Shown here piece by piece: positions 9,112 through 19,007 of a stretch of 64,000 nucleotides of DNA. Within the stretch, counting starts at the first letter, position 1, and every line of letters begins with the position of its first letter. The notes beneath the pieces are model-generated. The model saw only the letters and a program-made list of their open reading frames with translations. It made no database searches and had not been told where the DNA came from. This DNA is from Duganella aceris (GTDB taxonomy: Bacteria > Pseudomonadota > Gammaproteobacteria > Burkholderiales > Burkholderiaceae_D): NCBI RefSeq assembly GCF_011090165.1, contig NZ_JAADJT010000003.1, positions 310,001-374,000 on the forward strand, given 5' to 3'. Position numbers and translations under genes: made by a program.

Positions 9112-10176
9112 ATGATCACCATCCGCCTGGGCCAGCGCGCCCGCCAGCGCATCGCCGCCGAAGGCGTGCGGGCCGACGATATCGCCATCGTCCCCGCCGC
9201 CGCCGGCGGGCCGAAGGGCCTGATCCTGCACGGCCTCGATTGCTGGCTGTTCGGCGATTTCCTCAGGGCCGCGCCACGCCGGCGCCGCCTCGTCGGCGCG
9301 TCCATCGGCGCCTGGCGCATGGCCGCTTCCGCCTTCGACGATCCGGTCGCCGCCCACAAACGGCTGGCGCGCCTGTACGCCGGCCAGCGCTATCCGAACA
9401 AAGTCACCGCCAGTTACGTCAGCCAGACCTGCCGCGCCCTGCTCGACGAACTGCTCGACGGCCGCGCCGCCGAGGCGCTGAACCATCCGCACCACCACGT
9501 CAACGTGCTGACCGTGCGCGGCATCGGCGCGCTGGGCCGCGCCAACGGTGCCCGCTGGCGCGAAACGGCCGGCTTCCTGATGGCCGCCGCCAACAACGCC
9601 GTGTCGCGACAACGCCTGGCCGCGTCGATGGAACGCGTGATCTTCCACGACGCCCGCGACGACGCCGCCTGGCTGCGCGACGGCTTCGACGCCTTCGCCG
9701 GCCAGTTCGTCGGCCTCTCCACCGACAACCTGCGCGACGCGCTGCTGGCCTCCGGCTCGATCCCACTGGTGCTGGAGGCGGTCACCGGCATCGCCGGCGC
9801 GCCCGACGGCGCCTACTGGGACGGCGGCTTGATCGACTACCATCTGCACCTGCCCTACCAGCGCGATCCCGGCCTGGTGCTGTACCCGCACTTCAACGAC
9901 TACATCGTGCCCGGCTGGCTGGATAAATCGATGCCATGGCGCCGCGCCAAGGATGCAGCCCTGGACAACATGATCCTGGTCTCGCCGTCGCCCGACTTCG
10001 TCGCCACGCTGCCGAACCGCAAACTGCCGGACCGCAAGGACTTCACCGTCTACGGCCAGGACCACGCCGGCCGCAACCGCGACTGGACCCGCGCCATCGC
10101 CGAGAGCGAACGCATGGCCGAAGCCTTCGCCCGCTGGTGCGAGAAGCCGGACCTGCATCAGGCACAGTCGTTCTAA
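9112..10176 (+). CDS. patatin-like phospholipase family protein
   Basis: Predicted serine acyl-hydrolase of 354 residues. Patatin features in order: oxyanion-type glycine stretch PAAAGGPKG (about residues 28-36), nucleophile elbow GASIG with Ser64 (GxSxG), and the catalytic Asp in the DGG motif (AYWDGGLIDYH, Asp237). No signal peptide or membrane segment is seen. An upstream in-frame ATG at 9085 lies inside the 41-bp inverted repeat and would add nine residues; I prefer 9112, though neither has a good ribosome site. It stands between the efflux operon and a chemoreceptor with no evident partner. The substrate is unknown. Confidence 0.8.
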   Translation: MITIRLGQRARQRIAAEGVRADDIAIVPAAAGGPKGLILHGLDCWLFGDFLRAAPRRRRLVGASIGAWRMAASAFDDPVAAHKRLARLYAGQRYPNKVTASYVSQTCRALLDELLDGRAAEALNHPHHHVNVLTVRGIGALGRANGARWRETAGFLMAAANNAVSRQRLAASMERVIFHDARDDAAWLRDGFDAFAGQFVGLSTDNLRDALLASGSIPLVLEAVTGIAGAPDGAYWDGGLIDYHLHLPYQRDPGLVLYPHFNDYIVPGWLDKSMPWRRAKDAALDNMILVSPSPDFVATLPNRKLPDRKDFTVYGQDHAGRNRDWTRAIAESERMAEAFARWCEKPDLHQAQSF

Positions 10177-10288
10177 TTGTTCTCAAAAACAACAAAACCA
10201 CAGAAAATCACATGACCGCCGCCGGGCGGCGGGTGCATACTAAAAGCCCCGCAAGCTGGATTTCGCCTGATTCATCGGAGTGAACATC

Positions 10289-12022
10289 ATGAATTTTCTG
10301 TCGCACATGCGTATCGGCACCCGCCTCGCCGCCGGTTTCGCCCTAGTCCTGTTACTCGCCGTCTTCGCCACCTCGGTCGCGCTGGTCAACGCCCGCAGCA
10401 ACGCCGCCGCCACCAAGCTGATGATGGAAAAGCCGCTGGCCAAGGAGCGCATCGTCTCCGACTGGTATGTGCTGATTTATTCGGCCATCGCCCGCACCGC
10501 GCTGATCGCGCGCAGCACCGATGAAACGCTGTCGGTGACTTTCGCCGACGTCATCGCCGACAGCACCAAGAAAGGCACGGCGCTGCTCGACACCGTCAAG
10601 GAACTGGTGGCCAGCGACGAAGAACGCAAGATGTACGAGAGCGCGCTCTCGCTGCGCAACGCCTATCAGAAAGCCAAGACCGATGTGATGAACGCCAAGA
10701 AGGCCGGCAACGCCGCCGAAGGCGAGCGCCTGTTCAAGGAGGTGTTCACGCCGGCGGCCGGCGCCTATCAGAACCAGGTCAAGGATTTGCTCGCGCACCA
10801 GCGCAAGGCGATCGACGATACCGCCCACGCCATCGACGCCGCCAATGACCGCAGCAATATGCTGCTGATGATCCTGGCCGCGCTGATGGTCGCCATCGGC
10901 TCGGTGGCGGCGTGGTTCATTTCGCGCTCGATCACGGTGCCGCTGCAATCGGCGGTGGATATCGCTTCGACGGTGGCCAACGGCGACCTGACCACCGACT
11001 TCAACGCCGCGACGCAGAAGGATGAAATCGGCGACCTGATGACGGCGCTGAAGGGCATGAACGACTCGCTGCGCAATGTGGTCAGCCAGGTGCAGGTCGG
11101 CACCAGCACCATCGCCACCGCGTCGAATGAAATCGCGGCCGGGAATATGGACCTGTCGCAGCGCACCGAGGAACAAGCCAGCTCGCTGGAGGAAACCGCG
11201 TCGTCGATGGAGGAGCTGACCTCGACCGTGCGGCAGAACGCGGAAAACGCCAAGCAGGCCAACCAGCTGGCGCAGGCGGCGTCGGACGTGGCGGAGCGCG
11301 GCGGCACCATCGTCGGCCAGGTGGTCGATACGATGGGGAATATCGATGCGTCGGCGCGCAAGATCGTCGACATCATCGGCGTCATCGACGGCATCGCGTT
11401 CCAGACCAATATCCTGGCGCTCAACGCCGCCGTGGAAGCGGCGCGCGCCGGCGAGCAGGGTCGCGGCTTCGCGGTGGTGGCGTCCGAAGTGCGCAACCTG
11501 GCGCAGCGCTCGGCCGGTGCGGCCAAGGAGATCAAGGAATTAATCGGCAATTCGGTCGAACAGGTCGACATCGGCGCCAAGCTGGTGCAGCAGGCCGGCA
11601 GCACCATGAACGATGTGGTGGCCAGCGTGCGCCGCGTCACCGACATCATGGCCGAGATCACGTCGGCCAGCAGCGAGCAAAGCATCGGCATCGACCAGGT
11701 CAACACCGCGATCACGCAAATGGATCAGGTGACGCAGCAGAACGCGGCGCTGGTGGAGGAAGCCGCCGCCGCCGCGGCCAGCATGCAGGAACAGGCGGCG
11801 CGGCTGTCGGAAGTGGCGTCTTCGTTCAAGCTGGGGAATGAGGTGGCGATGCGGCCGATGCTGGCGGCGCCGCAGAAACCGCGCGCTTCGCTGCCGCCGG
11901 CCCGCGCCGCGCGCCCCGCTCCGGCGCGGTCGCCCGCACCTGCGCCACGGCTGGCCTCACGCCCGGCTCCGGCCAAGCTCAAGGCCACCGTCGGCGGCGA
12001 CAAGGACTGGGAAGAGTTCTAA
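10289..12022 (+). CDS. methyl-accepting chemotaxis protein
   Basis: Inner-membrane chemoreceptor of 577 residues. Order: TM1 (about 10-33), a helical periplasmic sensor of four-helix-bundle type (about 34-188), TM2 ([20 protein letters not shown], about 190-210), HAMP, methylation helices, and the conserved hairpin tip ([20 protein letters not shown], then [17 protein letters not shown]). After a Pro/Ala-rich linker the last residues are DWEEF, matching the CheR/CheB-binding pentapeptide of Tsr/Tar (NWETF). GGAG lies 8 bp before the ATG at 10289; a GTG at 10280 overlaps that site and is less likely. The stop overlaps the stop of convergent hemW by four bases. The ligand is unknown. Confidence 0.93.
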   Translation: MNFLSHMRIGTRLAAGFALVLLLAVFATSVALVNARSNAAATKLMMEKPLAKERIVSDWYVLIYSAIARTALIARSTDETLSVTFADVIADSTKKGTALLDTVKELVASDEERKMYESALSLRNAYQKAKTDVMNAKKAGNAAEGERLFKEVFTPAAGAYQNQVKDLLAHQRKAIDDTAHAIDAANDRSNMLLMILAALMVAIGSVAAWFISRSITVPLQSAVDIASTVANGDLTTDFNAATQKDEIGDLMTALKGMNDSLRNVVSQVQVGTSTIATASNEIAAGNMDLSQRTEEQASSLEETASSMEELTSTVRQNAENAKQANQLAQAASDVAERGGTIVGQVVDTMGNIDASARKIVDIIGVIDGIAFQTNILALNAAVEAARAGEQGRGFAVVASEVRNLAQRSAGAAKEIKELIGNSVEQVDIGAKLVQQAGSTMNDVVASVRRVTDIMAEITSASSEQSIGIDQVNTAITQMDQVTQQNAALVEEAAAAAASMQEQAARLSEVASSFKLGNEVAMRPMLAAPQKPRASLPPARAARPAPARSPAPAPRLASRPAPAKLKATVGGDKDWEEF

Positions 12023-13278
12023 GCCTTCAGGAACATTTCCTGAAGATCGTTCAGGAAGCGCTGGCCTAGCTCGGTCGGTTTGATCAGCTTGTAGTCGCGG
12101 TACAGCAGGCCCTTGGCTTCCGCTTCGTTGAGGGTTTTCTCGATCGCGTTCAGGCTCAAGCCGGTGCGCTCGGCGAACAGGTTGGGATCGAAGCCGCCGT
12201 GCAGGCGCAAGGTGTTGAGCATGAACTCGAAGCCCATGTCGTCGCGCGAGATCTCGTGCTCCTCCTGCACCGGTGCGCCAAGCCGCGCCTGTTCCATATA
12301 CGCCTTCGGCTGCTTGTAGCGCGCCTGCCGCAATATGCGGTGCGGGAACGAGATCTTCGAGTGGGCGCCGGCGCCGATGCCGAGATAGTCGCCGAACTCC
12401 CAATAATTCAGATTATGGCGGGCGCGATGGCCGGTCTTGGCGTAGGCCGAGACCTCGTACTGCTGGTAACCGTTGGCGGCGGTCAGCTCGGCGATCAGGT
12501 CCTGCATGTCGGCGCTGGCGTCGTCGTCCGGCAGCGCCGGCGGATACTTGGCGAACAGCGTGTTCGGCTCCATCGTCAGGTGGTACAGCGACAGGTGCGG
12601 CGGCTTGAAGGCCATCGCCGTCTCCACGTCCTGGCGCGCTTCCTCCAGCGTCTGCGACGGCAGCGCGTACATCAGGTCCAGGTTGAAATTATCGAAATTG
12701 TCGAGCGCGATTTCCACCGCGCGCTTGGCCTCGTTGTCGTCGTGGATGCGGCCCAGCGCCTTCAGGTGGCGCTCATTGAAGCTCTGGATGCCGATCGACA
12801 GCCGATTCACGCCGCTGGCGCGGTAGGACTTGAACTTCTCCGCCTCGAAGGTGCCGGGGTTGGCCTCCATCGTGATCTCGCAGTCGCTGTCGAGCGGCAG
12901 CAGCGTGCGCACGTCGGACAGCAGGCGGTCCAGCCCCGCCGCCGACATCAGGCTCGGCGTGCCGCCGCCGATGAAAATGGTATAAATCTTTCTGCCCCAG
13001 ATCAGCGGCAGCGACATCTCCAGGTCGGCGCGCACCGCGTCCAGGTATTCCTGTTCGGGGAAGGTGTGGCCGTCCTTGGCCTCGTGCGAATTGAAGTCGC
13101 AGTAGGGGCACTTCTTCACGCACCACGGGAAGTGGATGTACAGCGACAGCGGCGGCAGCGCGGTCAGGTTCAGCGAGCCGGCCTGCAGGTACTTGGCGGC
13201 GACGCCGGCAGCGTCGCTGATGTCGGCGGTGGGCGCGCTGCGTTTGCCGGTGGAGCCGGCGATTTTAATCGGGATCAT
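12019..13278 (-). CDS. hemW: radical SAM heme chaperone HemW
   Basis: A coproporphyrinogen oxidase-like radical SAM protein (419 residues), now regarded as a heme-trafficking protein rather than an oxidase. The cluster motif CxxxCxxC is seen as CVKKCPYC (Cys53, 57, 60), preceded by LSLYIHFPW, and followed by the glycine motif [11 protein letters not shown]-terminal winged-helix-like HemN_C domain is present. The ATG at 13276-13278 overlaps the rdgB stop as ATGA, so the two are translationally coupled. This rdgB-hemW pairing is common in proteobacteria. A reading frame open further upstream (to 13506) belongs to the rdgB region and is not used. The 3' end overlaps the chemoreceptor stop. Confidence 0.93.
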   Translation of the reverse strand: MIPIKIAGSTGKRSAPTADISDAAGVAAKYLQAGSLNLTALPPLSLYIHFPWCVKKCPYCDFNSHEAKDGHTFPEQEYLDAVRADLEMSLPLIWGRKIYTIFIGGGTPSLMSAAGLDRLLSDVRTLLPLDSDCEITMEANPGTFEAEKFKSYRASGVNRLSIGIQSFNERHLKALGRIHDDNEAKRAVEIALDNFDNFNLDLMYALPSQTLEEARQDVETAMAFKPPHLSLYHLTMEPNTLFAKYPPALPDDDASADMQDLIAELTAANGYQQYEVSAYAKTGHRARHNLNYWEFGDYLGIGAGAHSKISFPHRILRQARYKQPKAYMEQARLGAPVQEEHEISRDDMGFEFMLNTLRLHGGFDPNLFAERTGLSLNAIEKTLNEAEAKGLLYRDYKLIKPTELGQRFLNDLQEMFLKA

Positions 13279-13859
13279 TTCAATTTCTCTACCAGCGCGC
13301 GCAGCGCCTGGCCGCGATGCGACATGGCGTTCTTTTCTTCGGACGTCAGCTCGGCGGCGCACTTGCCCAGCGCCGGGATGTAGAAGTGCGGGTCGTAGCC
13401 GAAGCCGCCGTTGCCGCGCGCATCGGCGATCATCTCGCCGTTCCAGCGGCCGTCGGCGATCACCGGTTGCGGATCGTCGGCGTGGCGCACGAACACCAGC
13501 ACGCAATAGTAGTAGGCCGATTTGTCCGCGTGCGCGGCCAGGTCGGCGATCATTTTCTGGTTGTTGCGGGCGTCCGACTTCGGCTCGCCGGCGAAGCGCG
13601 CCGAGTACACGCCGGGCGCGCCGCCCAGCGCGTTGACGCAGACGCCGGAATCGTCCGCCAATGCCGGCAGCCCGGTCAGCCGTGAAGCGTGGCGGGCTTT
13701 TTGCAGTGCATTTTCGACAAAGGTGTGAAAAGGTTCATCCGCCTCGGGAACGTCGTACTCGCCCTGCGCGTGGACCGAAAAGCCCACGGTGGACAGCAGT
13801 GCGTTGAATTCTTTCAGTTTGCCGGCGTTGTTCGAGGCGAGGATCAGGCGTTGGGTCAT
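13275..13859 (-). CDS. rdgB: RdgB/HAM1 non-canonical purine NTP pyrophosphatase
   Basis: House-cleaning enzyme that hydrolyses dITP, ITP and XTP to monophosphates and so keeps deaminated purines out of DNA and RNA. It has 194 residues, normal for the family. Signatures: SNNAGKLKEF near the N-terminus (substrate phosphate binding), LADDSGVCVNAL with the catalytic acidic residues, GVYSARFAG, FGYDPHF, and SHRGQAL at the C-end. It overlaps hemW by four bases. A REP palindrome lies 62 bp upstream. Confidence 0.95.
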   Translation of the reverse strand: MTQRLILASNNAGKLKEFNALLSTVGFSVHAQGEYDVPEADEPFHTFVENALQKARHASRLTGLPALADDSGVCVNALGGAPGVYSARFAGEPKSDARNNQKMIADLAAHADKSAYYYCVLVFVRHADDPQPVIADGRWNGEMIADARGNGGFGYDPHFYIPALGKCAAELTSEEKNAMSHRGQALRALVEKLK

Positions 13860-13921
13860 GGGTGTGCGGGTTCAAATGGTGGACAGCGGCCGTCATTTTA
13901 AACCTTTTACCCCGAACAGTC

Positions 13922-13951
13922 GGGGTCAGACCCCGTACGGGGTCTGACCCC
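13922..13951. repeat. REP-type palindrome, copy 1
   Basis: A perfect 30-bp palindrome: arm GGGGTCAGACCCC, centre GTAC, then the reverse complement. The arm itself is partly self-complementary (GGGGTC/GACCCC), as in REP units. The 28-bp core is identical to copy 2 at 23936-23965, which lies beside a RAYT transposase. It sits between the rdgB start and the rph stop. Confidence 0.9.
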
Positions 13952-13984
13952 AGGTCGTGGCCGTGCGGGGTGAGCGGTTTCCGC

Positions 13985-14719
13985 CTAGGCCGCGATGCCC
14001 AAGGCTTGCTTCTGCAATGTGATCAAGTCGGCAATTCCACCTTGAGCCAGGTCGAGCAAACGATTCATGCCGGCGCGGTCGAAGGCCGCGCCTTCGGCCG
14101 TGCCCTGCACTTCGATGAAGTGGCCGGCATCGTTCATCACCACGTTCATGTCGGTGTCGCAGCCCGAGTCCTCGATATAGTCGAGGTCCAGCACCGGCAT
14201 GCCCTGATACACGCCGACCGAGATCGCGGCCACGAAATGCTTGAGCGGAATCGCCGGCACCGCGCCGCGCGCCACCAGCTTGGAGAAGGCGTCGTAGGCG
14301 GCGACCATGGCGCCGGTGATCGACGCGGTGCGGGTGCCGCCGTCGGCCTGGATCACGTCGCAGTCCAGGTGCAGCGTGCGCTCGCCGAACGCTTCCAGGT
14401 CGAACGCGGCGCGCAGCGAGCGGCCGATCAGGCGCTGGATTTCCTGCGTGCGGCCGGACTGCTTGCCGCGCGCCGCTTCGCGATCCATGCGGGTGTGGGT
14501 GGAGCGCGGCAGCATGCCGTATTCCGCCGTCATCCAGCCCTGGCCTTTGCCCTTCAAGAAGCCGGGCACCTTGTCTTCAATGCTGGCGGTGCAGATCACC
14601 TTGGTGTCGCCGCATTCGATCAGCACCGAGCCTTCGGCGTGCTTGGTGTAGTCGCGGGTCAGGCGCAGGGTGCGCAGCGCATCGACGGCGCGGCCGCTAG
14701 GACGGGATTCAAAGGTCAT
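13985..14719 (-). CDS. rph: ribonuclease PH
   Basis: Phosphate-dependent 3'-5' exoribonuclease that trims tRNA 3' ends, 244 residues. Conserved stretches include [48 protein letters not shown] and [20 protein letters not shown], the last holding the phosphate and metal-site residues. The ATG at 14717-14719 has AAGGAA about 8 bp upstream; the frame is open further (to 14803) but without family resemblance. It reads in the same direction as the PP2C and kinase genes upstream, 10 bp after the phosphatase stop. Confidence 0.95.
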   Translation of the reverse strand: MTFESRPSGRAVDALRTLRLTRDYTKHAEGSVLIECGDTKVICTASIEDKVPGFLKGKGQGWMTAEYGMLPRSTHTRMDREAARGKQSGRTQEIQRLIGRSLRAAFDLEAFGERTLHLDCDVIQADGGTRTASITGAMVAAYDAFSKLVARGAVPAIPLKHFVAAISVGVYQGMPVLDLDYIEDSGCDTDMNVVMNDAGHFIEVQGTAEGAAFDRAGMNRLLDLAQGGIADLITLQKQALGIAA

Positions 14720-14729
14720 GCTGTATTCC

Positions 14730-15671
14730 TTATTTAAGTATCTGGGATGATTTTTCGATCGCGCCACGGATCTCGGCGATCGCCCGTTCGATTTCATCTT
14801 CATCGAAGGCGTCGACGCCCGGGACGCTGTGAATGGTGGTGCTGTGCAGGTTCTCCGGCAGCGCCTCGGTCGAGATCACGGTCGACAATTCGGCCGCCGC
14901 CATGGTGCTCGCGCCCATGCCGTCGATGATCGAACTGCCCTGCCACATGATGGCCAGCGCGGTGACGTTGTCGCTGGCGCTGCCCGCCGCCTCCAACGCG
15001 GTATGCAGCAGGTCGGGCACGGCGCGCACCACGGTCTGGCTCTGCATGCGCCGCGCCAGGTCGTCGTCCGGCAGCATAGACCACAAGCCGTCGGAGCACA
15101 ACAGCATCACGTCGCCCGGCAGCATGCCGCCGCCGCTCGACACCTCGACCTTGGGCAGGCTGTCGGCGCCAAGGCAGTTATACAGCTTGTTGCGGTCCGG
15201 GTGGGTGGCGCGCTCGGACGGCTGCGCCATGCCCTTGGCGATCAGGCTTTCGATGTGCGAATGGTCGCGCGTGCGCGCCAGGATCTCGCCGCCGCGCATC
15301 CAGTACAGGCGCGAATCGCCGCAGTGCGCCCAGGTGGCGGTGTTGTGCTGGATCAGGCAGGCGACGATGGTGGTGCGCGGCGTCTCCGGCAGCTTGTGCA
15401 CGGCGCGGTATTGGTGGATGTCGTTGTGCGCGGCCATGAAGGCCTCCTCCAGGAAGCGCTCCGGCTTCCTGACGTAGGGCGTGGCCTGCTGCTGGAACAG
15501 CGCGGAGATGGTTTGCAGCGCGACGGTGGCGGCGATCTCGCCGCGCAGGTGGCCGCCCATGCCGTCGGCCAGCACCAGCAGCAGCGCGTCGCGGGTGAAG
15601 CTGTAGCCCATGCGGTCCTGGTTGACCTTGCGGCCGCCGATGTGGCTTTCCTGATACACGGAGAATTGCAT
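14730..15671 (-). CDS. PP2C-family Ser/Thr protein phosphatase
   Basis: Metal-dependent protein phosphatase of 313 residues. Motifs: VNQDR (residues 16-20), LADGMGGH (34-41, Asp36 metal ligand), [18 protein letters not shown] and SASDNVTAL, all in PP2C order. The catalytic domain ends near residue 240; the remaining about 70 residues are acidic with no known domain. No transmembrane segment is present. It lies 18 bp downstream of a Ser/Thr kinase gene, so the pair probably forms an opposing phosphorylation switch. The targets are not evident. Confidence 0.92.
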   Translation of the reverse strand: MQFSVYQESHIGGRKVNQDRMGYSFTRDALLLVLADGMGGHLRGEIAATVALQTISALFQQQATPYVRKPERFLEEAFMAAHNDIHQYRAVHKLPETPRTTIVACLIQHNTATWAHCGDSRLYWMRGGEILARTRDHSHIESLIAKGMAQPSERATHPDRNKLYNCLGADSLPKVEVSSGGGMLPGDVMLLCSDGLWSMLPDDDLARRMQSQTVVRAVPDLLHTALEAAGSASDNVTALAIMWQGSSIIDGMGASTMAAAELSTVISTEALPENLHSTTIHSVPGVDAFDEDEIERAIAEIRGAIEKSSQILK

Positions 15672-15689
15672 GGTGCAGCCTTTATCTAG

Positions 15690-16706
15690 TTAGACCAACG
15701 TGTCCGGGCCGGCCTTGGCCTTCGGCTTGGCGATGCCGCCCAGGCGTCCCACCAGGCCGCGCAGGCCGTCTCCGAGCTTATTCATCATGCCTTGCGGCGG
15801 CGGCGACGCCTCGGGGGCCAGGGCCACCGGCACTTGCAGCACTTTTTGCAGCGCGAACAGGCTTTGCGGCCGCTCCAGCGGATCGATCTCCAGGCACCAG
15901 CGCACCAGCTTGACCAGCTCCGGCGAATAGCGGCCTTCGAGCTTTTCAAAATGGCCGGCCATTTTATCCTCGGTCTTGCGCTGGTCGGCCGGCTGCGGCG
16001 GCGAGCCGACCATGCAGGCGAACATCGACGCGCCGATGCTGTAGATGTCCGACCACGGCCCCAGGCCGCCGGTCTTGGTGTACAGCTCCGGCGGCGCGAA
16101 GCCGGGAGTGTACATCGGCGTCAGCGTCGGCATGTCGTTGTTGACGGTCTGGCGCGCGGCGCCGAAGTCCAGCAGCATCGGCGTGCCGTCGGTGCGCAGG
16201 TAGATATTGGCCGGCTTCAGGTCCAGGTGCAGCAGCTTGTTGGCGTGGACTTCGCGCAGCCCTTTCAGCACCTGGGTGAAGATGGCGCGAATGAAGGCTT
16301 CGCCCACCTTGCTGCCCTTGGTCCGCTGGCGCTGGATATGCTCCTGCAAGGAATGGCCCGACTCGTAGGCCATCACCATGTACACCGTGTCGTGGGCGCG
16401 GAAGAAATTGAGCACGCTGACAACATTCGGATGGGCGATGCGGGCCAGCGCCCTGCCCTCCTCGAAAAAGCACTTCAAACCGATGCGGAACACCGGCAGA
16501 TTGGCTTTGGAGACGGCCGGCACCAGTTCGCCCTCTTGCCGCAAGGCCAGTGAACTGGGTAAATATTCCTTGATTGCGACCGCGACGCCGTCGGTGTCAT
16601 ACGCCAGGTAAACAATACTGAACCCACCGGACGCAATTTTCTTTACAATGCGATATCCAGCAATTTCCAGACCATCTGGTAACGGGGCGTTGTTCTGTGC
16701 AGCCAT
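15690..16706 (-). CDS. Hanks-type serine/threonine protein kinase
   Basis: Eukaryotic-like kinase of 338 residues with a single domain and no membrane segment. Glycine loop IASGGFSIVYLA (about 24-35), ATP lysine in AIKEYLP (Lys46), catalytic loop HLDLKPAN (Asp162; Leu replaces the usual Arg of HRD), and DFG as LLDFGAAR (Asp180), then TPGFAPPELY. Lack of the HRD arginine suggests activation without activation-loop phosphorylation. The ATG at 16704-16706 has GAGGAG 5 bp upstream; an earlier in-frame ATG (16787) overlaps yicC and is rejected. It is paired with the PP2C gene downstream and shares a short divergent promoter region with yicC. Confidence 0.92.
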   Translation of the reverse strand: MAAQNNAPLPDGLEIAGYRIVKKIASGGFSIVYLAYDTDGVAVAIKEYLPSSLALRQEGELVPAVSKANLPVFRIGLKCFFEEGRALARIAHPNVVSVLNFFRAHDTVYMVMAYESGHSLQEHIQRQRTKGSKVGEAFIRAIFTQVLKGLREVHANKLLHLDLKPANIYLRTDGTPMLLDFGAARQTVNNDMPTLTPMYTPGFAPPELYTKTGGLGPWSDIYSIGASMFACMVGSPPQPADQRKTEDKMAGHFEKLEGRYSPELVKLVRWCLEIDPLERPQSLFALQKVLQVPVALAPEASPPPQGMMNKLGDGLRGLVGRLGGIAKPKAKAGPDTLV

Positions 16707-16779
16707 AGTGCTCCTCGCCTCAACACCCGGATTGTGTGGATAAATCACTGTTTTGTAAAGATTAAATCGGGGATATCCA

Positions 16780-17685
16780 TTGAGCATTTCCAGTATGACG
16801 GGCTACGCGGTCGCCACCAGTGAAAGTGCGGCGGGGACACTGACTATCGAGATCAAGAGTGTTAACTCTCGGTTTTTGGATCTTCAGTTTCGAATAAACG
16901 ACGATTTGCGCGCGCTTGAACCCGATTTGCGCTCCGCGATCATGGCCGCGATCACGCGCGGCAAGGTCGAGTTGCGGCTCAGCTTCGGGCGCAAGGCGGC
17001 CACCACCGGCGCCCAGGCGCTGAATTTGCCGTTATTGACTGAATTGCAACGCTTGCAGGCCGAAGTCGGCACCCATTTCCCCGGCGTGCAAACGATGTCA
17101 GTGGCCGAACTGCTGCGCTGGCCCGGTGTCATCGAGGAAGCGCAGATCGGCCAGGAATCGCTGCAGGCCGACGTCGCCACGCTGACCGCCCGCACCGTCG
17201 AAGCCTTCGTGATCAGCCGCCAGCGCGAAGGCGCGGCGCTGGAAGCGATGCTGACTTCGCGCATCGAGGCGATGGAAGTGATCGTCAAGCGCATCACGCC
17301 GCTGATCCCGCAGGTGGTCGCAGCCTTTCAGCAGAAGGCCGTCGAGCGCATGCAGGACGCGCTGGGCCTGGCTTGCCAGGGCTCGAATTCGGCGCTGTCG
17401 CGCCAGGACGCGCTGGAACGCATCCGCCAGGAAGTAATCCTGTACGGCATCCGCATCGACGTGGCCGAGGAACTGGGCCGTCTGTCGGCGCACTTGACCG
17501 AGACCCGTCACATTCTGAAAAAAGGCGGCCAGGTCGGCAAGCGCCTCGATTTCATGATGCAGGAGCTGAACCGCGAAGCCAATACGCTGGGCGCCAAGGC
17601 CTCGGTCAAGGAACTGGCCGACGCGTCGATGGAGCTCAAGCTGCTCATCGAGCAGATGCGCGAACAGGTGCAGAACCTGGAATAA
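16780..17685 (+). CDS. yicC: YicC family endoribonuclease-like protein
   Basis: A 301-residue protein with the YicC N-terminal domain (SMTGYA start, then VNSRFLDLQFRI) and the C-terminal DUF1732 domain (LDFMMQELNREANTLGAKA). E. coli YicC is an endoribonuclease acting on small RNA. A TTG at 16780 with GGGGAT about 8 bp upstream gives the family start LSISSMTGYA; the ATG at 16795 is the alternative. In many proteobacteria yicC sits close to gmk; here it is separated from gmk by about 3 kb of other genes. It ends in a clear terminator. Confidence 0.9.
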   Translation: MSISSMTGYAVATSESAAGTLTIEIKSVNSRFLDLQFRINDDLRALEPDLRSAIMAAITRGKVELRLSFGRKAATTGAQALNLPLLTELQRLQAEVGTHFPGVQTMSVAELLRWPGVIEEAQIGQESLQADVATLTARTVEAFVISRQREGAALEAMLTSRIEAMEVIVKRITPLIPQVVAAFQQKAVERMQDALGLACQGSNSALSRQDALERIRQEVILYGIRIDVAEELGRLSAHLTETRHILKKGGQVGKRLDFMMQELNREANTLGAKASVKELADASMELKLLIEQMREQVQNLE

Positions 17686-17690
17686 ACCTC

Positions 17691-17716
17691 AAGGGAGCTT
17701 CGGCTCCCTTTGTTTT
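17691..17716 (+). terminator. rho-independent terminator after yicC
   Basis: Eight-bp stem AAGGGAGC/GCTCCCTT with a stable TTCG loop, followed by TGTTTT. It is 5 bp after the yicC stop and may also serve the convergent gene downstream. Confidence 0.9.
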
Positions 17717-17725
17717 GATGCGGCC

Positions 17726-18778
17726 TCACTTCAGCACGGCCGCCGCGTCGACCATGTCCACACCCTGCAATTGGCCGAGCCAGGCGTCGAACCATGGCTT
17801 GTGGGTGGCGCCGACGATGGTCAGCACCCGCGCGCCGGGGCGTTCGCGGAAAGTCTCGCGGATGTTGGCGACCATGCGCAGGTTGCGGATTTCCCAGCCC
17901 GCCACCCAGATCTGCGGATAACCTTGCGGCGACTTGCCGCGCATGGCGGCGCCGACGTTGGCGTCGGCGCGCACCCGCAGCGCTTCCGGCTGGTTGAGGG
18001 CGCGGTACAGCGGCAGCAAGTCGGGCGCCTGCGACAGCTCGCCGTCGCGCTGGTCCTGTGCCTTCATCGCCGCGCCGCCCTCGGCCCAGGCCGACTCGAT
18101 CGAGCGGACGAAGGCTTTGATGTCGGGCACGTCGATGCGGTCGCCGGTGTGGTTGTCGACCGCGTACACCCGTTGCAGGCCCAGTTGCGCGGCCAGCCGC
18201 GCGGCCACCAGGTAGTTCTCGTTGTTGCGCTTGCTAACCTTGTCGAGCGCGTCCAGCAGCGCCGGGTTGATGCCGTCGCCGGCGCGGCGCTCGGCTTCCG
18301 GCAGTTGCAGCCATTGCACGTAGGCCGAGGCGCGGTCGTTGGCCGCCAGGAAGGTCGCGGCCAGGCGCCGCCGCTGCGCCGGGGTTGCTTCGGCCGGCCA
18401 GGCTTTGAGGGTTTTGTCGACTTGGGCGATGGCGGCCGGCACGTCCAGGCCGGTGGCCGCCTGCGCGGCGTCGGTCGGGGGACAGTAGTCGGGGCCGTAC
18501 TTGGCCGGATGGCGCGCGGCGAGGTCGCATTCCTCGCCGGACTCGGTTTCGATGGTGATGATCTCCGGCCTGTACGCCGCCAGCCGCGCGATCACGCCGT
18601 CCAGCGCGCCCGGTTTGAAGCCGGCCGGCATGCCGCTCAGGTGGGCCGTGCCCAGCACCAGGATCTGCGCCCGGGGACCTGCCATGTCGCGGTCGAGCGT
18701 GGTCAGGTCGATCTGCGCCTGCGCCGCGAACGGCAACGCCATGAGTAATCCGCACATCCAGTTGGTCGCTTGGGCCAT
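17726..18778 (-). CDS. TraB/DUF5694-like periplasmic protein
   Basis: A 350-residue exported protein. Signal peptide MAQATNWMCGLLMALPFAAQA probably cleaved after AQA. The mature part begins with a strand-loop ILVLGTAHLSG, resembling the GTxH motif of TraB/PrgY/TIKI-like proteins, and has IITIETESGEECD and a late ILxxVGATH-like segment (VLTIVGATHKPW). These conserved Glu and His residues suggest a metal-dependent hydrolase, but activity is unproven. The ATG at 18776-18778 has GGAGGAG 7 bp upstream; a GTG five codons earlier is the alternative. It is convergent with yicC and has no operon partner. Confidence 0.7.
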   Translation of the reverse strand: MAQATNWMCGLLMALPFAAQAQIDLTTLDRDMAGPRAQILVLGTAHLSGMPAGFKPGALDGVIARLAAYRPEIITIETESGEECDLAARHPAKYGPDYCPPTDAAQAATGLDVPAAIAQVDKTLKAWPAEATPAQRRRLAATFLAANDRASAYVQWLQLPEAERRAGDGINPALLDALDKVSKRNNENYLVAARLAAQLGLQRVYAVDNHTGDRIDVPDIKAFVRSIESAWAEGGAAMKAQDQRDGELSQAPDLLPLYRALNQPEALRVRADANVGAAMRGKSPQGYPQIWVAGWEIRNLRMVANIRETFRERPGARVLTIVGATHKPWFDAWLGQLQGVDMVDAAAVLK

Positions 18779-19007
18779 GCCGCACTCCTCCACATTATCA
18801 AGGTGGCGCCAGTGTAGGCAAATGCGCGGGGAGCTGAAACGAGTTTGGGACGGAATGCCGGATCCGGGGAGCAGGACGTCGAAAACGCGGATACGCCTGC
18901 GGGATTATTCACCTGTATGCACAAGGTATTCGTTTACATCCCATTTATCAAATAATGAGGCGGCGTTAAAGTGATCTCACTTCTTCCTCTTTCCAGAAAG
19001 CGACATC

